Shown: positions 16,852-25,861, counted from the first letter of the stretch. The stretch is DNA of 42,315 nucleotides from Castellaniella sp. UBA6218 (GCA_002421865.1 DISE01000031.1:1-42315); one strand, 5' to 3'. The notes: generated by a model not told the origin, from the letters alone. Translations and numbers: made by a program.

Positions 16852-17955
16852 ATGGCGGTTTATCGCTTCAAACCCCGCCTGCATTCGGAATGGGTGCTGG
16901 AAAAGCAATCCGGGGAAATACTGCCTATGGGAGACGTGCTGCGGCTGCTGGCCGCCGTCGACGAGCATGGTCATATCGCGGGGGCGTGTCAGGCGCGCGG
17001 CGTGTCCTACCGCCATGCCTGGGGCATCCTGCGCAAGGCTGAAGCCGAATTCCAGGCGCCGTTGATCGAAACGTCGCGGCGGCGTGGCTCGCGTCTGACC
17101 AGCTTCGCGCAACATCTGCTGTGGGCCAACCGGCGCATCGACGCGCGCCTGGCCCCGACCTTCGAGAGCCTGGCCTCCGAACTGCAGGAAGAGCTGCAGC
17201 GTCTGTATTCCGAGGAAATGTCTGTGCTGCGCCTGCATGCCAGCCACGGTTTCGCCGTCGAGGGTCTCATGCGCCTGGCCAACGGCCAGGACATGCTGCC
17301 GCTCGAACTGCGCTACCGCACCGGAATCGAGGCGCTGGCCTCGCTGGACCGGGGGGAATGCGACCTGGCCGGTTTCCAGGTGCCGGTCGCGGAATACGAA
17401 AAGCCGATCCTGCAACGCTACATGCGCTGGCTCGATCCGGACCGCATGCTCCTGCTGCACCTGGCGGAGCGCAATACGGGCCTGTTCGTGCAGCCCGGCA
17501 ACCCGAAACGCATCCTGTCGGCCAGCGACCTGGTGCGTCCGGATGTGCGCTTCGTGAACCGGCAGATCGGTTCCAGCACCCGTTTCCTGATCCATCTGAT
17601 GCTGGAGCGTCTGGGCATCGATCCAAAAGACGTCATCGGTTTCGACAGCGGGGAATTCACGCACATGGCCATCGCCGCCCATATCGCCAGCGGCATGGCC
17701 GACGTCGGCATCGGCGTCGAGACCGCCGCCTGGCGCTGCGGGCTGGAATTCGTGCCGCTTGCGCGGGAGCGCTATTTCTTCGGCATCAACAAGGAACTGG
17801 TCGGCACCCAGTCCCTGCAGCGGTTGCTGGACCTGATGAGCGGGGATGCCTATCAGGAGTACGTGCGCAACCTGGTGGGCTATGACTGCAGCCTGCTGGG
17901 ACAGGTCCAGACCCTGGAGCAGGCCTTCGGGCCGGAGTTCGCCTGCCGGCGCTGA
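16852..17955 (+). CDS. ModE-like transcriptional regulator with periplasmic-binding-like domain (FdsR-like)
   Basis: A 367-residue regulator. Residues about 10-100 are a ModE/LysR-type winged helix: LLAAVDEHGHIAGACQARG, SYRHAWGILRKAE and a RRGSRLTSFAQHLL wing. From about 120 to 355 it has a periplasmic-binding-protein-like domain of the COG1910 type, with VNRQIGSSTRFLIHLML and GMADVGIGVETAAWRCGLEF. Such proteins may sense molybdate or a small anion. The divergent position to fdsG suggests control of the formate dehydrogenase operon, as described for FdsR of Cupriavidus; direct orthology is inferred. AGGAGGA lies 5 bases ahead of the ATG. Its stop codon forms the loop of a hairpin, opposite the converging DUF748 gene. 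Confidence 0.85.
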   Translation: MAVYRFKPRLHSEWVLEKQSGEILPMGDVLRLLAAVDEHGHIAGACQARGVSYRHAWGILRKAEAEFQAPLIETSRRRGSRLTSFAQHLLWANRRIDARLAPTFESLASELQEELQRLYSEEMSVLRLHASHGFAVEGLMRLANGQDMLPLELRYRTGIEALASLDRGECDLAGFQVPVAEYEKPILQRYMRWLDPDRMLLLHLAERNTGLFVQPGNPKRILSASDLVRPDVRFVNRQIGSSTRFLIHLMLERLGIDPKDVIGFDSGEFTHMAIAAHIASGMADVGIGVETAAWRCGLEFVPLARERYFFGINKELVGTQSLQRLLDLMSGDAYQEYVRNLVGYDCSLLGQVQTLEQAFGPEFACRR

Positions 17956-17962
17956 GCGCCGG
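17946..17962. terminator. Hairpin over the stop codon between convergent genes
   Basis: CCGGCGC-TGA-GCGCCGG is a perfect 7-bp stem, and its three-base loop is the stop codon of the fdsR-like gene. The convergent DUF748 gene ends at 17974. There is no T-run, so termination is plausible but not certain. Confidence 0.45.
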
Positions 17963-17973
17963 GGCCGCCGGAC

Positions 17974-20900
17974 TCAGCGCAGCGAAAAATCCACGCGCGT
18001 GGCCGCGCCGCCGTCCTCGATCCCTTCGGCGTCGGGCTTGGGCGCCACGATGAAGACCCGCTCGGTCAGCGCCGGCGCGGCCGTCAGGATCTGTTCGTAC
18101 ACAGCTTGCGCGCGCGCCTCGGCCAGCGCGGCAAGAGGCTGTTTTCCCAGCGGAGCGGCGGCCAGCAGCAGGGCGGTCATCTGCTCGGGCGGCAGCGATC
18201 TGGCGATGCCGATGGCGTTGCGCGGCTTGTTCTTGATCTTGGTGCCGTCGTAGACATCCTTCAGGTATTTGGCGCGGTCTGTGTCGGTCAGTTCGATGTC
18301 GGCGCCCGCCTGCCCGCTCCGCTTGCCGGCCGCCTTGGCCTTGGCCGCGCGGATCCGGCTGTCCAGCCAGGCTTGACGCAGCCCCGCTTCGTCCGCCTGA
18401 GGGTCGGCGCGGCCGATGATGTCCATCTTCAGCGCGGGCCGGTCGGTCAGCGCCTTGACCAGCGTGGCGATGTTCGATTTCGCTGTTTCGTCGAGCGTGG
18501 CGCTGCCCGGCGCGAAATCGACGCGTGACAGGTCTTCCCCTCCGCCGAAGGCGGAGGCCAAGAGCTTGAAGGGCGCGGTCACCGCTTTGGCGATCGTGTT
18601 CACGATCACCTGCACGATGATGCCGCCCACCGAGAACTGCGGGTCGTCCAGGGAGCCGGAAATCGGCAGGTTGATGTCGATGTTGCCGTTGGCATCCTTC
18701 AGCAGGGCGACGGCCAGCAGCACCGGCAGCTTGAGCGCGTCGGGACTGCCGGAGGGCTTGCCGAAGGTGAGCTGGTTGAGCAGCACCTTGTTGCCGGCCT
18801 GCAGTTCGCGGTCCTTGATCTGATAGCGCAAGTCGACCGACAGCTTGCCGCGTTCGATGGCGTAGCCGACGTACTTGGACGAATACGTGGTGAACCGGGG
18901 CAGGTCCACGCCCTTGGCCGAAGCCTTCAGGTCCAGCGCCAGATAACGGGCGAAAGGCTGAACCGTGCCGGAGACGGAAAGCGGCGCCGTGCCGTAGACG
19001 CGGCCGGTGACGCGGACCTTGGCCGGCGTTGGCCGGGTCGAGGAAACGGACGTGAGCGTGCCCTCGATGGCGGACAGTTCGGCGCGGTAGTTGGGGCGCA
19101 CGAAATGGTCGTTGAACGTCATGCGGCCGTGCCGGAGCGTGACGCTGTCGATCGAGATGTCGGGCGCGGCGGATGGTGGGGCGGACCTGCCCGCCTTTGC
19201 CTTCGGCTTCGAAGGTGCCGCGCCGGTCGAGCGTGCACGGCGGGTCTGCGTGTCCTGGGTGATCGAGCCGGCGGCGGTGCCCTTGTCCACCAGGATGTCC
19301 ATCACGTTCAGGCGCGCGTCGCTGTTGAGCAGGATGTTGCCGTAGAAATCATCCAGCAGGATGTCCCCCAGCCCCAGGCCGAGCTTCGGCCCCGCCACGG
19401 AGACGTGCATATTGCTCAGGCCCAGATGTTTCCAGTTCAGGAACGCGGCCTTGTCGACGCGGTCCTGGAGGTCCAGGCCGTCGACCTGGACCGCGCCGCG
19501 CCAGTCCGCCCGCATCGGCTTGCCGTCCTGCGCCGGGGCGAATTCGGCCTGGCCGCGCGCCCCCAGGTTCACGCTGCGCACCGTGGCATTCAGGCTGGAC
19601 GCGACGTAGGGCGCCAGAGAGGCCGCGTCGAACCTGGACAGATCGACCGAGGTCTTGAGCGTCAGCGGCTGCGCCGTCAGGGTGCCGTCCAGCGCCAGTG
19701 TGCCGTGCTTCTGGATGCCGTCGGCCCGCAGGGTGAAGCGCGACGGATCGGCATCCAGCCCCAGCCGGTCGGCCGTCAGCGCCAGCGAGCCCAGGAACAG
19801 GTCCACGCCAGGCTTGACGGATTCGTCGCGTGCCGCGAACTGGCGCAGGCCGAGCTTCACATCGCGTGCCTGGACACGGCCATCGGCCGCATCGACCGTG
19901 CCTTCGAGGTTAAGCCGGCCGTCCTTCAGCGCGATGGGCGAGACATGGCGCACGGCCGCTGCGAACGGCGCCACCGCCAGGTTTTCCAGGCTGACCTGCG
20001 CCTGGGCCGAGAGGGGGCGCAGCATGACCGGGGCCTGGATCCGCAGCGTGCCGCCGTCCAGGCTGTTGTCCATGTTCAGCCTGGCCTGCATGGGCTGGTC
20101 GGGAGCCTGCGGCCAGGCGATGCGCTCGACCTCGGCGTTCAGACCGTCCAGCGGGTAGTCCAGGCTGCTGGGATCGTCGCGCAGATGCACGGCGCCGGCG
20201 TCGAGCCTGAAGGCGCCCAGGGTGATTTTCCAGGAGGTATCGGCGGTCGCGGTCTGTGCTTCGACGGCCTGCGGGTCCGCGGGTGCGGGCTCCGTCAGCC
20301 TGGCGAAGCCCTCGGCCACGCGCTGCCAGTTCAGTTGCGTGGCGTCGCGGTGCGCTTCCACACGCGGTTTCGTCAGGGTCAGCGTGTCCATGGAGACTGT
20401 CCGCGCGCCCAGGTCGAGCGCCAGTCCCTCGGCTCTCAGGTCCTCCCAGGCCAGCAGCGGCGCGTCGGAAACCTCGGTCACGTCCAGCTGGCGCAGGCCC
20501 AGGCCACCTCGCACGCGGACCCGTGGCGCGGCGCCCGGCGGCTGCTCGAACCGCACCTGCAGCCGGGAATCCAGCAGGGCGCTCTTGACCTTGACGGGCA
20601 AGGGCAGCGGCCAGAAGTCGGCCCATTTGTCGAGCGACACGCCGTCCAGCTTCACGTCCAGCGTGGACGTGGGCACCGTCTCGAACGGCCGCGCCGTGCC
20701 GCTCAGGTCAAAGGGGCTGCCGTTGATCCGCATGTGCACCGTGGGCTGCACGTCGATGTCGGTGGCGTAGCCAAGCGAGGAAAGAAAAGGGATGCCCAGC
20801 GTGAGTTCGTCGATGGTCTGCTGTCGGCCGGTGACCTGGTCGTCCAGGCGGATGACACCCCCCGTGAGCGACAGGTTGTTCAGGGAGAATCGCGGCGGCC

Positions 20901-21360
20901 TTGCATCGTCCGGCGCTTGTGCGGCGGGCTGCCGGGCCGCGCGCGCGGCCAGCCGGTCGACGATGTCGGAAAAGTTGAAGCGCGCGACGTCCTGTCGCAC
21001 CAGCGCGATCCGTGGCTGGTCGACGCGTATCCTGTCGAGCACCGGCGCGAACATCACGAGGGAGCGCCAGGCCACGCGCAGGTCGAGTTCCCCCACCCGA
21101 AGCAGCGGTTGTGCGGAACCGGGCTGCTCGACGACGATGTCCTGCGCGCGCAGTGCCAGCGTGAAAGGATTGAAGCGGATGTCACCCACCTGGACCGGAC
21201 GACCCAGCAGGTCCGATACGTCCTGGGTCAGCGCGCCGCGTACGGCTTTCGGCACCAGCCAGGCGGCCAGGGCGGCCAGCACCAGCAGCGTCAGCACGGT
21301 GCCCGCCAGGATCTTGATGGTCCGACGGCTGGGTTTCAACACTGGTATCCGCAACCGCAT
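17974..21360 (-). CDS. DUF748 / AsmA-like envelope protein
   Basis: A 1128-residue protein with one N-terminal membrane anchor (about residues 18-36, ILAGTVLTLLVLAALAAWLV). A very long region of repeated beta-strand units typical of the AsmA/TamB/DUF748 superfamily follows, projecting into the periplasm. The block DLLGRPVQVGDIRFNPFTLAL (44-64) is the usual AsmA-like opening. Proteins of this group are proposed to bridge the envelope and carry lipids; no function is shown for this one. From residue 947 (VDFAPGSATLDETAKSNIA) the sequence resembles an OmpA-like domain, interrupted by about 65 polar residues and resumed near 1077 (LAEARAQAVYEQIL) to the end. It is transcribed alone, with an alcohol dehydrogenase gene 42 bases upstream on the same strand. 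Confidence 0.85.
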   Translation of the reverse strand: MRLRIPVLKPSRRTIKILAGTVLTLLVLAALAAWLVPKAVRGALTQDVSDLLGRPVQVGDIRFNPFTLALRAQDIVVEQPGSAQPLLRVGELDLRVAWRSLVMFAPVLDRIRVDQPRIALVRQDVARFNFSDIVDRLAARAARQPAAQAPDDARPPRFSLNNLSLTGGVIRLDDQVTGRQQTIDELTLGIPFLSSLGYATDIDVQPTVHMRINGSPFDLSGTARPFETVPTSTLDVKLDGVSLDKWADFWPLPLPVKVKSALLDSRLQVRFEQPPGAAPRVRVRGGLGLRQLDVTEVSDAPLLAWEDLRAEGLALDLGARTVSMDTLTLTKPRVEAHRDATQLNWQRVAEGFARLTEPAPADPQAVEAQTATADTSWKITLGAFRLDAGAVHLRDDPSSLDYPLDGLNAEVERIAWPQAPDQPMQARLNMDNSLDGGTLRIQAPVMLRPLSAQAQVSLENLAVAPFAAAVRHVSPIALKDGRLNLEGTVDAADGRVQARDVKLGLRQFAARDESVKPGVDLFLGSLALTADRLGLDADPSRFTLRADGIQKHGTLALDGTLTAQPLTLKTSVDLSRFDAASLAPYVASSLNATVRSVNLGARGQAEFAPAQDGKPMRADWRGAVQVDGLDLQDRVDKAAFLNWKHLGLSNMHVSVAGPKLGLGLGDILLDDFYGNILLNSDARLNVMDILVDKGTAAGSITQDTQTRRARSTGAAPSKPKAKAGRSAPPSAAPDISIDSVTLRHGRMTFNDHFVRPNYRAELSAIEGTLTSVSSTRPTPAKVRVTGRVYGTAPLSVSGTVQPFARYLALDLKASAKGVDLPRFTTYSSKYVGYAIERGKLSVDLRYQIKDRELQAGNKVLLNQLTFGKPSGSPDALKLPVLLAVALLKDANGNIDINLPISGSLDDPQFSVGGIIVQVIVNTIAKAVTAPFKLLASAFGGGEDLSRVDFAPGSATLDETAKSNIATLVKALTDRPALKMDIIGRADPQADEAGLRQAWLDSRIRAAKAKAAGKRSGQAGADIELTDTDRAKYLKDVYDGTKIKNKPRNAIGIARSLPPEQMTALLLAAAPLGKQPLAALAEARAQAVYEQILTAAPALTERVFIVAPKPDAEGIEDGGAATRVDFSLR

Positions 21361-21402
21361 GGCATGCGCTCCCGGCAGGTTTTCCTGGTGCGACGCCGCG
21401 GC

Positions 21403-22452
21403 TCAGCCCGCGAGCGATGCGCAGTCGATGACGAAGCGGTACTTCACGTCGCCCTTGAGCATCCGTTCATAGGCCGCGTTGATCTGGTCGGCGCGAATCA
21501 TCTCGATGTCGGCGACGATGCCGTGTCCGGCGCAGAAATCCAGCATTTCCTGCGTCTCGGGGATGCCGCCGATCATCGAGCCGGCCAGGCTGCGGCGCTT
21601 CATGATCAGATTGAACACTGCGGGGGAAGGGTGAGGCGAGGCCGGCGCGCCCACCAACGTCATCGTGCCGTCGCGCTTGAGCAGCGCGAAGAACGCGTCG
21701 AGGTCGTGCGGCGCCGCCACCGTGTTCAGGATGAAGTCGAGGCGTTTCGAGTGCGCGGCCATCTCGTCGGCGTTGCGCGATACGACGACTTCGTGCGCGC
21801 CCAATGCGCGGGCCGCCTCACGCTTGGACTCGGAGGTGGTGAACGCCACCACGTGCGCACCCATCGCATGGGCCAGCTTGATGCCCATGTGGCCCAGGCC
21901 GCCGATGCCGACCACGCCCACGGTGTGGCCCGGCCCCACCTTCCAGTGGCGCAGCGGTGAATAGGTGGTGATGCCCGCGCACAGCAGCGGCGCCACGGCG
22001 GCCAGTTGCGCCTCGGGATGCCGGACGCGCAGCACATAGCGTTCATGCACCACGATCTGCTGTGAATAGCCGCCCAGCGTGTGGCCGGGCGCGTCGGGCG
22101 TGGGGGAGTTGTAGGTGCCGATCATGTGATCGCAATAATTCTCCAGTCCGTCGCCGCAATCGTCGCAGTGCTTGCAGCTGTCGACGATGCAGCCCACGCC
22201 GACCAGGTCGCCGACCCGGTGGCCCGACACGTGCGCGCCCACCGCCGAGACGCGGCCCACGATCTCGTGGCCCGGCACGCAGGGATAACGCGTGCCCGCC
22301 CATTCGGCGCGCACCTGGTGCAGGTCCGAATGACACACGCCGCAATAGGCGATGTCGATCTTCACGTCGTGCGCGCCCGGTGCGCGGCGGGCGATGTCGA
22401 TGGGTTCGAGGGGAAGATTGCCCGCATGGGCGCCGTAGGCTTTGATGGTCAT
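21403..22452 (-). CDS. NAD(P)-dependent zinc alcohol dehydrogenase (YahK/cinnamyl-alcohol type)
   Basis: A cytoplasmic medium-chain dehydrogenase of 349 residues acting on aldehydes and alcohols. The catalytic zinc site is visible: Cys in YCGVCHSDLHQ, His-Glu in PCVPGHEIVG, and Cys in PLLCAGITTY. The structural zinc site has four cysteines (CKHCDDCGDGLENYC). The dinucleotide fold is GIGGLGHMGIKLAHAMGA, followed by AFTTSESKREAA, which favours NADP(H) as in YahK. Length is normal. It diverges from queG across 100 bases and precedes the DUF748 gene by 42 bases. The physiological substrate is not evident; reduction of toxic aldehydes is the usual family role. Confidence 0.92.
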   Translation of the reverse strand: MTIKAYGAHAGNLPLEPIDIARRAPGAHDVKIDIAYCGVCHSDLHQVRAEWAGTRYPCVPGHEIVGRVSAVGAHVSGHRVGDLVGVGCIVDSCKHCDDCGDGLENYCDHMIGTYNSPTPDAPGHTLGGYSQQIVVHERYVLRVRHPEAQLAAVAPLLCAGITTYSPLRHWKVGPGHTVGVVGIGGLGHMGIKLAHAMGAHVVAFTTSESKREAARALGAHEVVVSRNADEMAAHSKRLDFILNTVAAPHDLDAFFALLKRDGTMTLVGAPASPHPSPAVFNLIMKRRSLAGSMIGGIPETQEMLDFCAGHGIVADIEMIRADQINAAYERMLKGDVKYRFVIDCASLAG

Positions 22453-22540
22453 GGTCCTTTTCCTCGGTCAGTGTCGGTCTCTATTTTCGCGCGGGACGGG
22501 CGGCCGTGGCGCGATTGCCATGGGCACGGGATGATTTCCC

Positions 22541-22552
22541 TATAATTTCCCG
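22541..22552 (+). promoter_or_regulatory. Consensus -10 element directly ahead of queG
   Basis: A perfect TATAAT lies at 22541-22546, six bases before the queG ATG at 22553. A transcript starting at the usual distance would begin at or next to the A of ATG, giving a leaderless mRNA. A TTGCCA at 22515-22520 could be the -35, although the 20-base spacer is long. Confidence 0.5.
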
Positions 22553-23638
22553 ATGAGCGCGAACAGTCAATGGATTCACCAGATACGGGCCTGGGCCCAG
22601 GAACTGGGTTTCTCCGGGATCGGTGTCTCGGGGGTGGATCTTTCTTCGGCCGAACCGCGTCTGCTGCAATGGCTCGCCCAGGGTTATCACGGTGATCTGG
22701 ACTATATGGAGCGGCATGGCCTCAAGCGCGCGCGGCCGGCCGAACTCGTGCCCGGCACGGTGAGCGTGATCACCGCGCGCATGCCGTATCTGCCGCGTGG
22801 GACCGAGTCCGGCTGGCAGGCCCGTGAGCTCGCGCGGCTGGCCGATCCCGGCGAAGCCGTGGTGTCGCTCTACGCCCGTGGCCGCGACTATCACAAGGTC
22901 GTGCGCGCGCGCCTGCAAAAGCTCTGCGACCGGATCGAGGCGCTGGTCGGGCCGTTCGGCTATCGCGTCTTTTCCGATTCGGCGCCTGTGCTGGAAAAAG
23001 AGCTGGCCAGCCGCAGCGGCCTGGGATGGCGCGGCAAGCATTCCATGGTGCTCTCGCGCGAAGCGGGATCGATGTTCTTCCTGGGTGAGATCTTCGTGGA
23101 CTTCGCGCTGGAGCCGACCGGACCGGTGAGCGCGCATTGCGGCACCTGTACCGCGTGCATCGATGTCTGTCCCACGGGCGCCATCGTCGCCCCTGGCGTG
23201 GTGGACGCGCGCCGCTGCATCTCCTACCTCACCATAGAGAACCACGGCCCCATCCCCGAGGCGCTTCGCCCGTTGATGGGCAACCACATCTACGGCTGCG
23301 ACGACTGTCAGACGATCTGCCCCTGGAACAAGTACGCGCAGACCACGGAACTGCCCGATTTCGACGAGCGCGCGCCGCTGGTCGGCCGCCGGCTCGTCGA
23401 ATTGTTCGCCTGGGACGAGGAGACATTCCTCAAGCGGACCGAGGGCGGTCCGATCAGGCGCATCAACCACGAGCGCTGGCTGCGCAACATCGCCGTGGCG
23501 CTGGGCAATGCGCTGCGCGAAGCCGATGCGGCGCAGGCCCGGGAGCTGCGCGCCGCCTTGCTCGGCCGCGTCGATCATGAAAGCGCCCTGGTGCGCGAGC
23601 ACGTGACCTGGGCGCTGGCGCAGCGCATCGGGGACTGA
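22553..23638 (+). CDS. queG: Epoxyqueuosine reductase QueG
   Basis: Reduces epoxyqueuosine to queuosine in tRNA with a GUN anticodon, using cobalamin and two [4Fe-4S] clusters; cytoplasmic. The 361-residue protein has the QueG features: GYHGDLDYMERHG near residue 45, the cobalamin/active-site stretch YARGRDYHKVVRARL, and DSAPVLEKELASRSGLGWRG. The cluster motifs are CGTCTACIDVCPTGAI and CDDCQTICPWNK. A short HEAT-like C-terminal tail follows. No ribosome site is seen; a perfect -10 box sits six bases ahead, so initiation may be leaderless. It diverges from the alcohol dehydrogenase gene and converges on rluE. Confidence 0.95.
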   Translation: MSANSQWIHQIRAWAQELGFSGIGVSGVDLSSAEPRLLQWLAQGYHGDLDYMERHGLKRARPAELVPGTVSVITARMPYLPRGTESGWQARELARLADPGEAVVSLYARGRDYHKVVRARLQKLCDRIEALVGPFGYRVFSDSAPVLEKELASRSGLGWRGKHSMVLSREAGSMFFLGEIFVDFALEPTGPVSAHCGTCTACIDVCPTGAIVAPGVVDARRCISYLTIENHGPIPEALRPLMGNHIYGCDDCQTICPWNKYAQTTELPDFDERAPLVGRRLVELFAWDEETFLKRTEGGPIRRINHERWLRNIAVALGNALREADAAQARELRAALLGRVDHESALVREHVTWALAQRIGD

Positions 23639-23721
23639 TCCGCTGCCGGGCCGCCGGGCCGGACACTGCGTGCGGCACCATCCTCCGGCATCCGCCCGTG
23701 GGCCCGCCAAGATGGAGCCGA

Positions 23722-24306
23722 TCATGGGTCGGCCTCGCGCCACATGCCGGGCCGCAGGTCTTCGAGGCGCCAATGCCCGATGCGCGTGCGCACCAGGCGC
23801 AAGGTCGGCAGTCCCACGGCGGCGGTCATGCGCCGTACCTGGCGGTTGCGGCCTTCGCGGATGGTGATTTCCAGCCATGCGGTCGGGATGCTTTTACGGA
23901 AACGTACCGGCGGATCGCGCGGCCAGAGTCGCGGTTCCGCCAGCAGGCGGGCCTGGGCGGGCAGGGTCGGACCGTCCTTGAGGTCCAGACCGTCGCGCAG
24001 ACGTTGCAATTGATGTTCGGCAGGCTCGCCTTCGACCTGTACCCAGTAGGTCTTTTCCATCTTGTGCCGCGGGTCGGCGATGCGCGCCTGCAGGCGGCCG
24101 TCGTCGGTCAGCAGGAGCAGGCCTTCGCTGTCGCGATCCAGCCGCCCGGCCGGGTAGACGCCCGGCACGTCGACGAAGTCCTTCAGCGTGACGCGACCCT
24201 GGTCGTCGCTGAACTGGGTCAGCACGCCGAAGGGCTTGTTGAACAGGAGCAGGCGGGGGCGGCCGGGCGGCGGGCGAGGTGGCCGGTGCGCGCTGGATGC
24301 GGTCAC
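23722..24306 (-). CDS. rluE: 23S rRNA pseudouridine synthase, RluE type
   Basis: A 194-residue pseudouridine synthase of the RsuA/RluE group; RluE makes pseudouridine 2457 in 23S rRNA. The catalytic aspartate is Asp57 in YPAGRLDRDSEGLLLLT. Other family blocks are LLFNKPFGVLTQFS (20-33), MEKTYWVQVEG and the C-terminal EGRNRQVRRMTAAVG. It lacks an S4 domain, which fits RluE rather than RsuA, RluB or RluF. Translation starts at GTG 24306, overlapping the stop of the upstream diguanylate cyclase gene by four bases (GTGA), so the pair is translationally coupled. It converges on queG; two RNA-modification genes thus face each other. Confidence 0.9.
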   Translation of the reverse strand: MTASSAHRPPRPPPGRPRLLLFNKPFGVLTQFSDDQGRVTLKDFVDVPGVYPAGRLDRDSEGLLLLTDDGRLQARIADPRHKMEKTYWVQVEGEPAEHQLQRLRDGLDLKDGPTLPAQARLLAEPRLWPRDPPVRFRKSIPTAWLEITIREGRNRQVRRMTAAVGLPTLRLVRTRIGHWRLEDLRPGMWREADP

Positions 24307-25652
24307 GCGGGTTCTCCTGTCTTCCGTTTCGTTTTCCGCTTGGCCCGGTACATGGCCTGGTCGGCCTGTTTGAGGAGTTGTTGCGGAAGCTCGCCGTGCT
24401 CGGGGTAGTGCGCGATTCCGATGCTTGGCGCGATGTTCAGTGAGTGGCCGTCCAGTGAAAATGGCCGGCGCATCGCATCGCGGATCTTCGCCGCGACCGT
24501 GGCGGCCTGTCCGGGACCGGGCACGCGCTGAAGGAGTACGACGAATTCATCGCCCCCTATGCGCGCGACCGTATCCGACTCTCGCACGCATTGTTTCAGA
24601 CGGCGGGCGACTTCTTCCAGCAGCAGGTCGCCCACGCTATGGCCCAGGGTGTCGTTGACCGGCTTGAACCGGTCCAGGTCGAGATAAAGCACGGACAATC
24701 GTTCGCTTGCCCGGCGCGCCATGGACAGGGCCGTCGTGAGCCGGTCGTACAGCAGTCCGCGATTGGGCAATCCGGTCAGTTGATCGTATTGCGCCATATG
24801 TTGCAGTCGGGCCTGCATCCGCTGACTTTCTATGGCGGTGGCGATCTGGGCGGAGATGAACTGAAGCAACGCCTGGTCTTTCTCATTGTAGCGGATGCTG
24901 CCCGGATAGCTCTTCAGCACCAGCACGCCGATGGTGCCGTGATGCGATTTGAGCGGAACCCCCAGCAGGCAAAGCGGCCGCGGGCCGTCCCGCATGCCCG
25001 GTTCATCGGTCATGGCCGTTTCCTGCGAAAGCAGGAGTGGCTGCCCGCTCTGCAGGATCCGCGCGTACAGCGTTCCGGGCAGTGGTTCGCAGGGCCCGGG
25101 CGTGGCGTTGTATCGGTCCGCGTAATAGGGGAAGTCCAGCAATCCCGTTTCTTGATCGTAAAGCGCGACAGAAAAATTGTCTGCCGGAAGCAAAGTGCCG
25201 ACGATCTGGTGGATGCGCTGAATCAGTGCGAGCAGGTCGCCGACCCTGTGCGTGGCTTCGGAGATCGCATAGAGGGAAGTCTGAACCAGTTCGGCGCGCT
25301 TGCGCTCGGTGATGTCCCGCGCCACGCCGATCCGCACCTGATCCGTGGGCGACCAGCGCGTCGCCCACATGAGATCGACGATGCGCCCATCCTTGCGGAT
25401 ATAGCGATTTTCGAAATGGAGCTGAGGGTGGCCGGTCATGATCATGTTGACCGATTGCCGGGTCCGTTCGCGGTCTTCCGGCACCATGAGGTCGAACATG
25501 TTCATGCCGACCATCTCGTCCGGGGTGTATCCGAAGATGCGTTCGCATGCCGCGCTGGCGAACACCACGCGCGCGTCGACATCGACGGCGAACACCGCGT
25601 CCATGAGGAGGTCGATGAAGTTGGCGTCGGGCGTGTAGGTTTTTTTCCGCAT
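24303..25652 (-). CDS. Diguanylate cyclase with PAS, GAF and GGDEF domains
   Basis: A soluble 449-residue protein that makes cyclic di-GMP. Residues about 1-125 are a PAS domain (FIDLLMDAVFAVDVDARVVF, then IFGYTPDEMVGMN) with a PAC-like end. About 140-285 is a GAF domain, and about 290-440 the GGDEF domain. The active-site motif GGDEF is intact at 366-370 and is preceded by RESD at five residues' distance, the inhibitory I-site (RxxD). No membrane segment is visible, so the signal is probably cytoplasmic. The start yields MRKKTYTPDANFID. It overlaps rluE by four bases and diverges from an EAL phosphodiesterase gene across 209 bases. Confidence 0.92.
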   Translation of the reverse strand: MRKKTYTPDANFIDLLMDAVFAVDVDARVVFASAACERIFGYTPDEMVGMNMFDLMVPEDRERTRQSVNMIMTGHPQLHFENRYIRKDGRIVDLMWATRWSPTDQVRIGVARDITERKRAELVQTSLYAISEATHRVGDLLALIQRIHQIVGTLLPADNFSVALYDQETGLLDFPYYADRYNATPGPCEPLPGTLYARILQSGQPLLLSQETAMTDEPGMRDGPRPLCLLGVPLKSHHGTIGVLVLKSYPGSIRYNEKDQALLQFISAQIATAIESQRMQARLQHMAQYDQLTGLPNRGLLYDRLTTALSMARRASERLSVLYLDLDRFKPVNDTLGHSVGDLLLEEVARRLKQCVRESDTVARIGGDEFVVLLQRVPGPGQAATVAAKIRDAMRRPFSLDGHSLNIAPSIGIAHYPEHGELPQQLLKQADQAMYRAKRKTKRKTGEPA

Positions 25653-25699
25653 GAGCGTGATGGGCCTGGCTCCAGGCGGCGGCCGCGAGCCTCAGAGTC

Positions 25700-25727
25700 G
25701 TTCGGGTGTCAGGAAAACTGTCCGAAC
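25700..25727. promoter_or_regulatory. Inverted repeat between the GGDEF and EAL genes
   Basis: GTTCGG (25700-25705) and CCGAAC (25722-25727) form a perfect 6-bp inverted repeat with 16 bases between, in the 209-base divergent spacer. It could be an operator shared by the two opposing c-di-GMP genes. No known protein site was recognised. Confidence 0.25.
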
Positions 25728-25844
25728 ACTCGGATTCATTGTGCCAAAAAAAGGGCCTTCGTGGCGCCCGGATGGGGCTGCGGTCAGCACCGGATGCAAG
25801 CCGATCTCTTTAAAGTTGAAGAGGTTGCGCGCGCCAGGGGGGGC

Positions 25845-25861
25845 TATAGTAGAATCCGCCA
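25845..25861 (+). promoter_or_regulatory. -10-like element close to the EAL gene start
   Basis: TATAGT at 25845-25850 lies 11 bases before the ATG at 25862, so a transcript from it would have a leader of only about 5 bases. No purine-rich ribosome site lies between. A good -35 at normal spacing was not found. Confidence 0.35.

Noticed and set aside
19105..21960. A 951-codon open frame on the plus strand opposite the DUF748 gene
   Set aside because: It is antisense to a well-recognised gene, is rich in R, G, Q, H and V with no domain pattern, and runs on into the alcohol dehydrogenase gene; it is a GC-bias shadow.
23639..23721. A terminator between queG and rluE
   Set aside because: The spacer is GC-rich with short CCGG repeats, but no convincing stem-loop with a T-run could be drawn.
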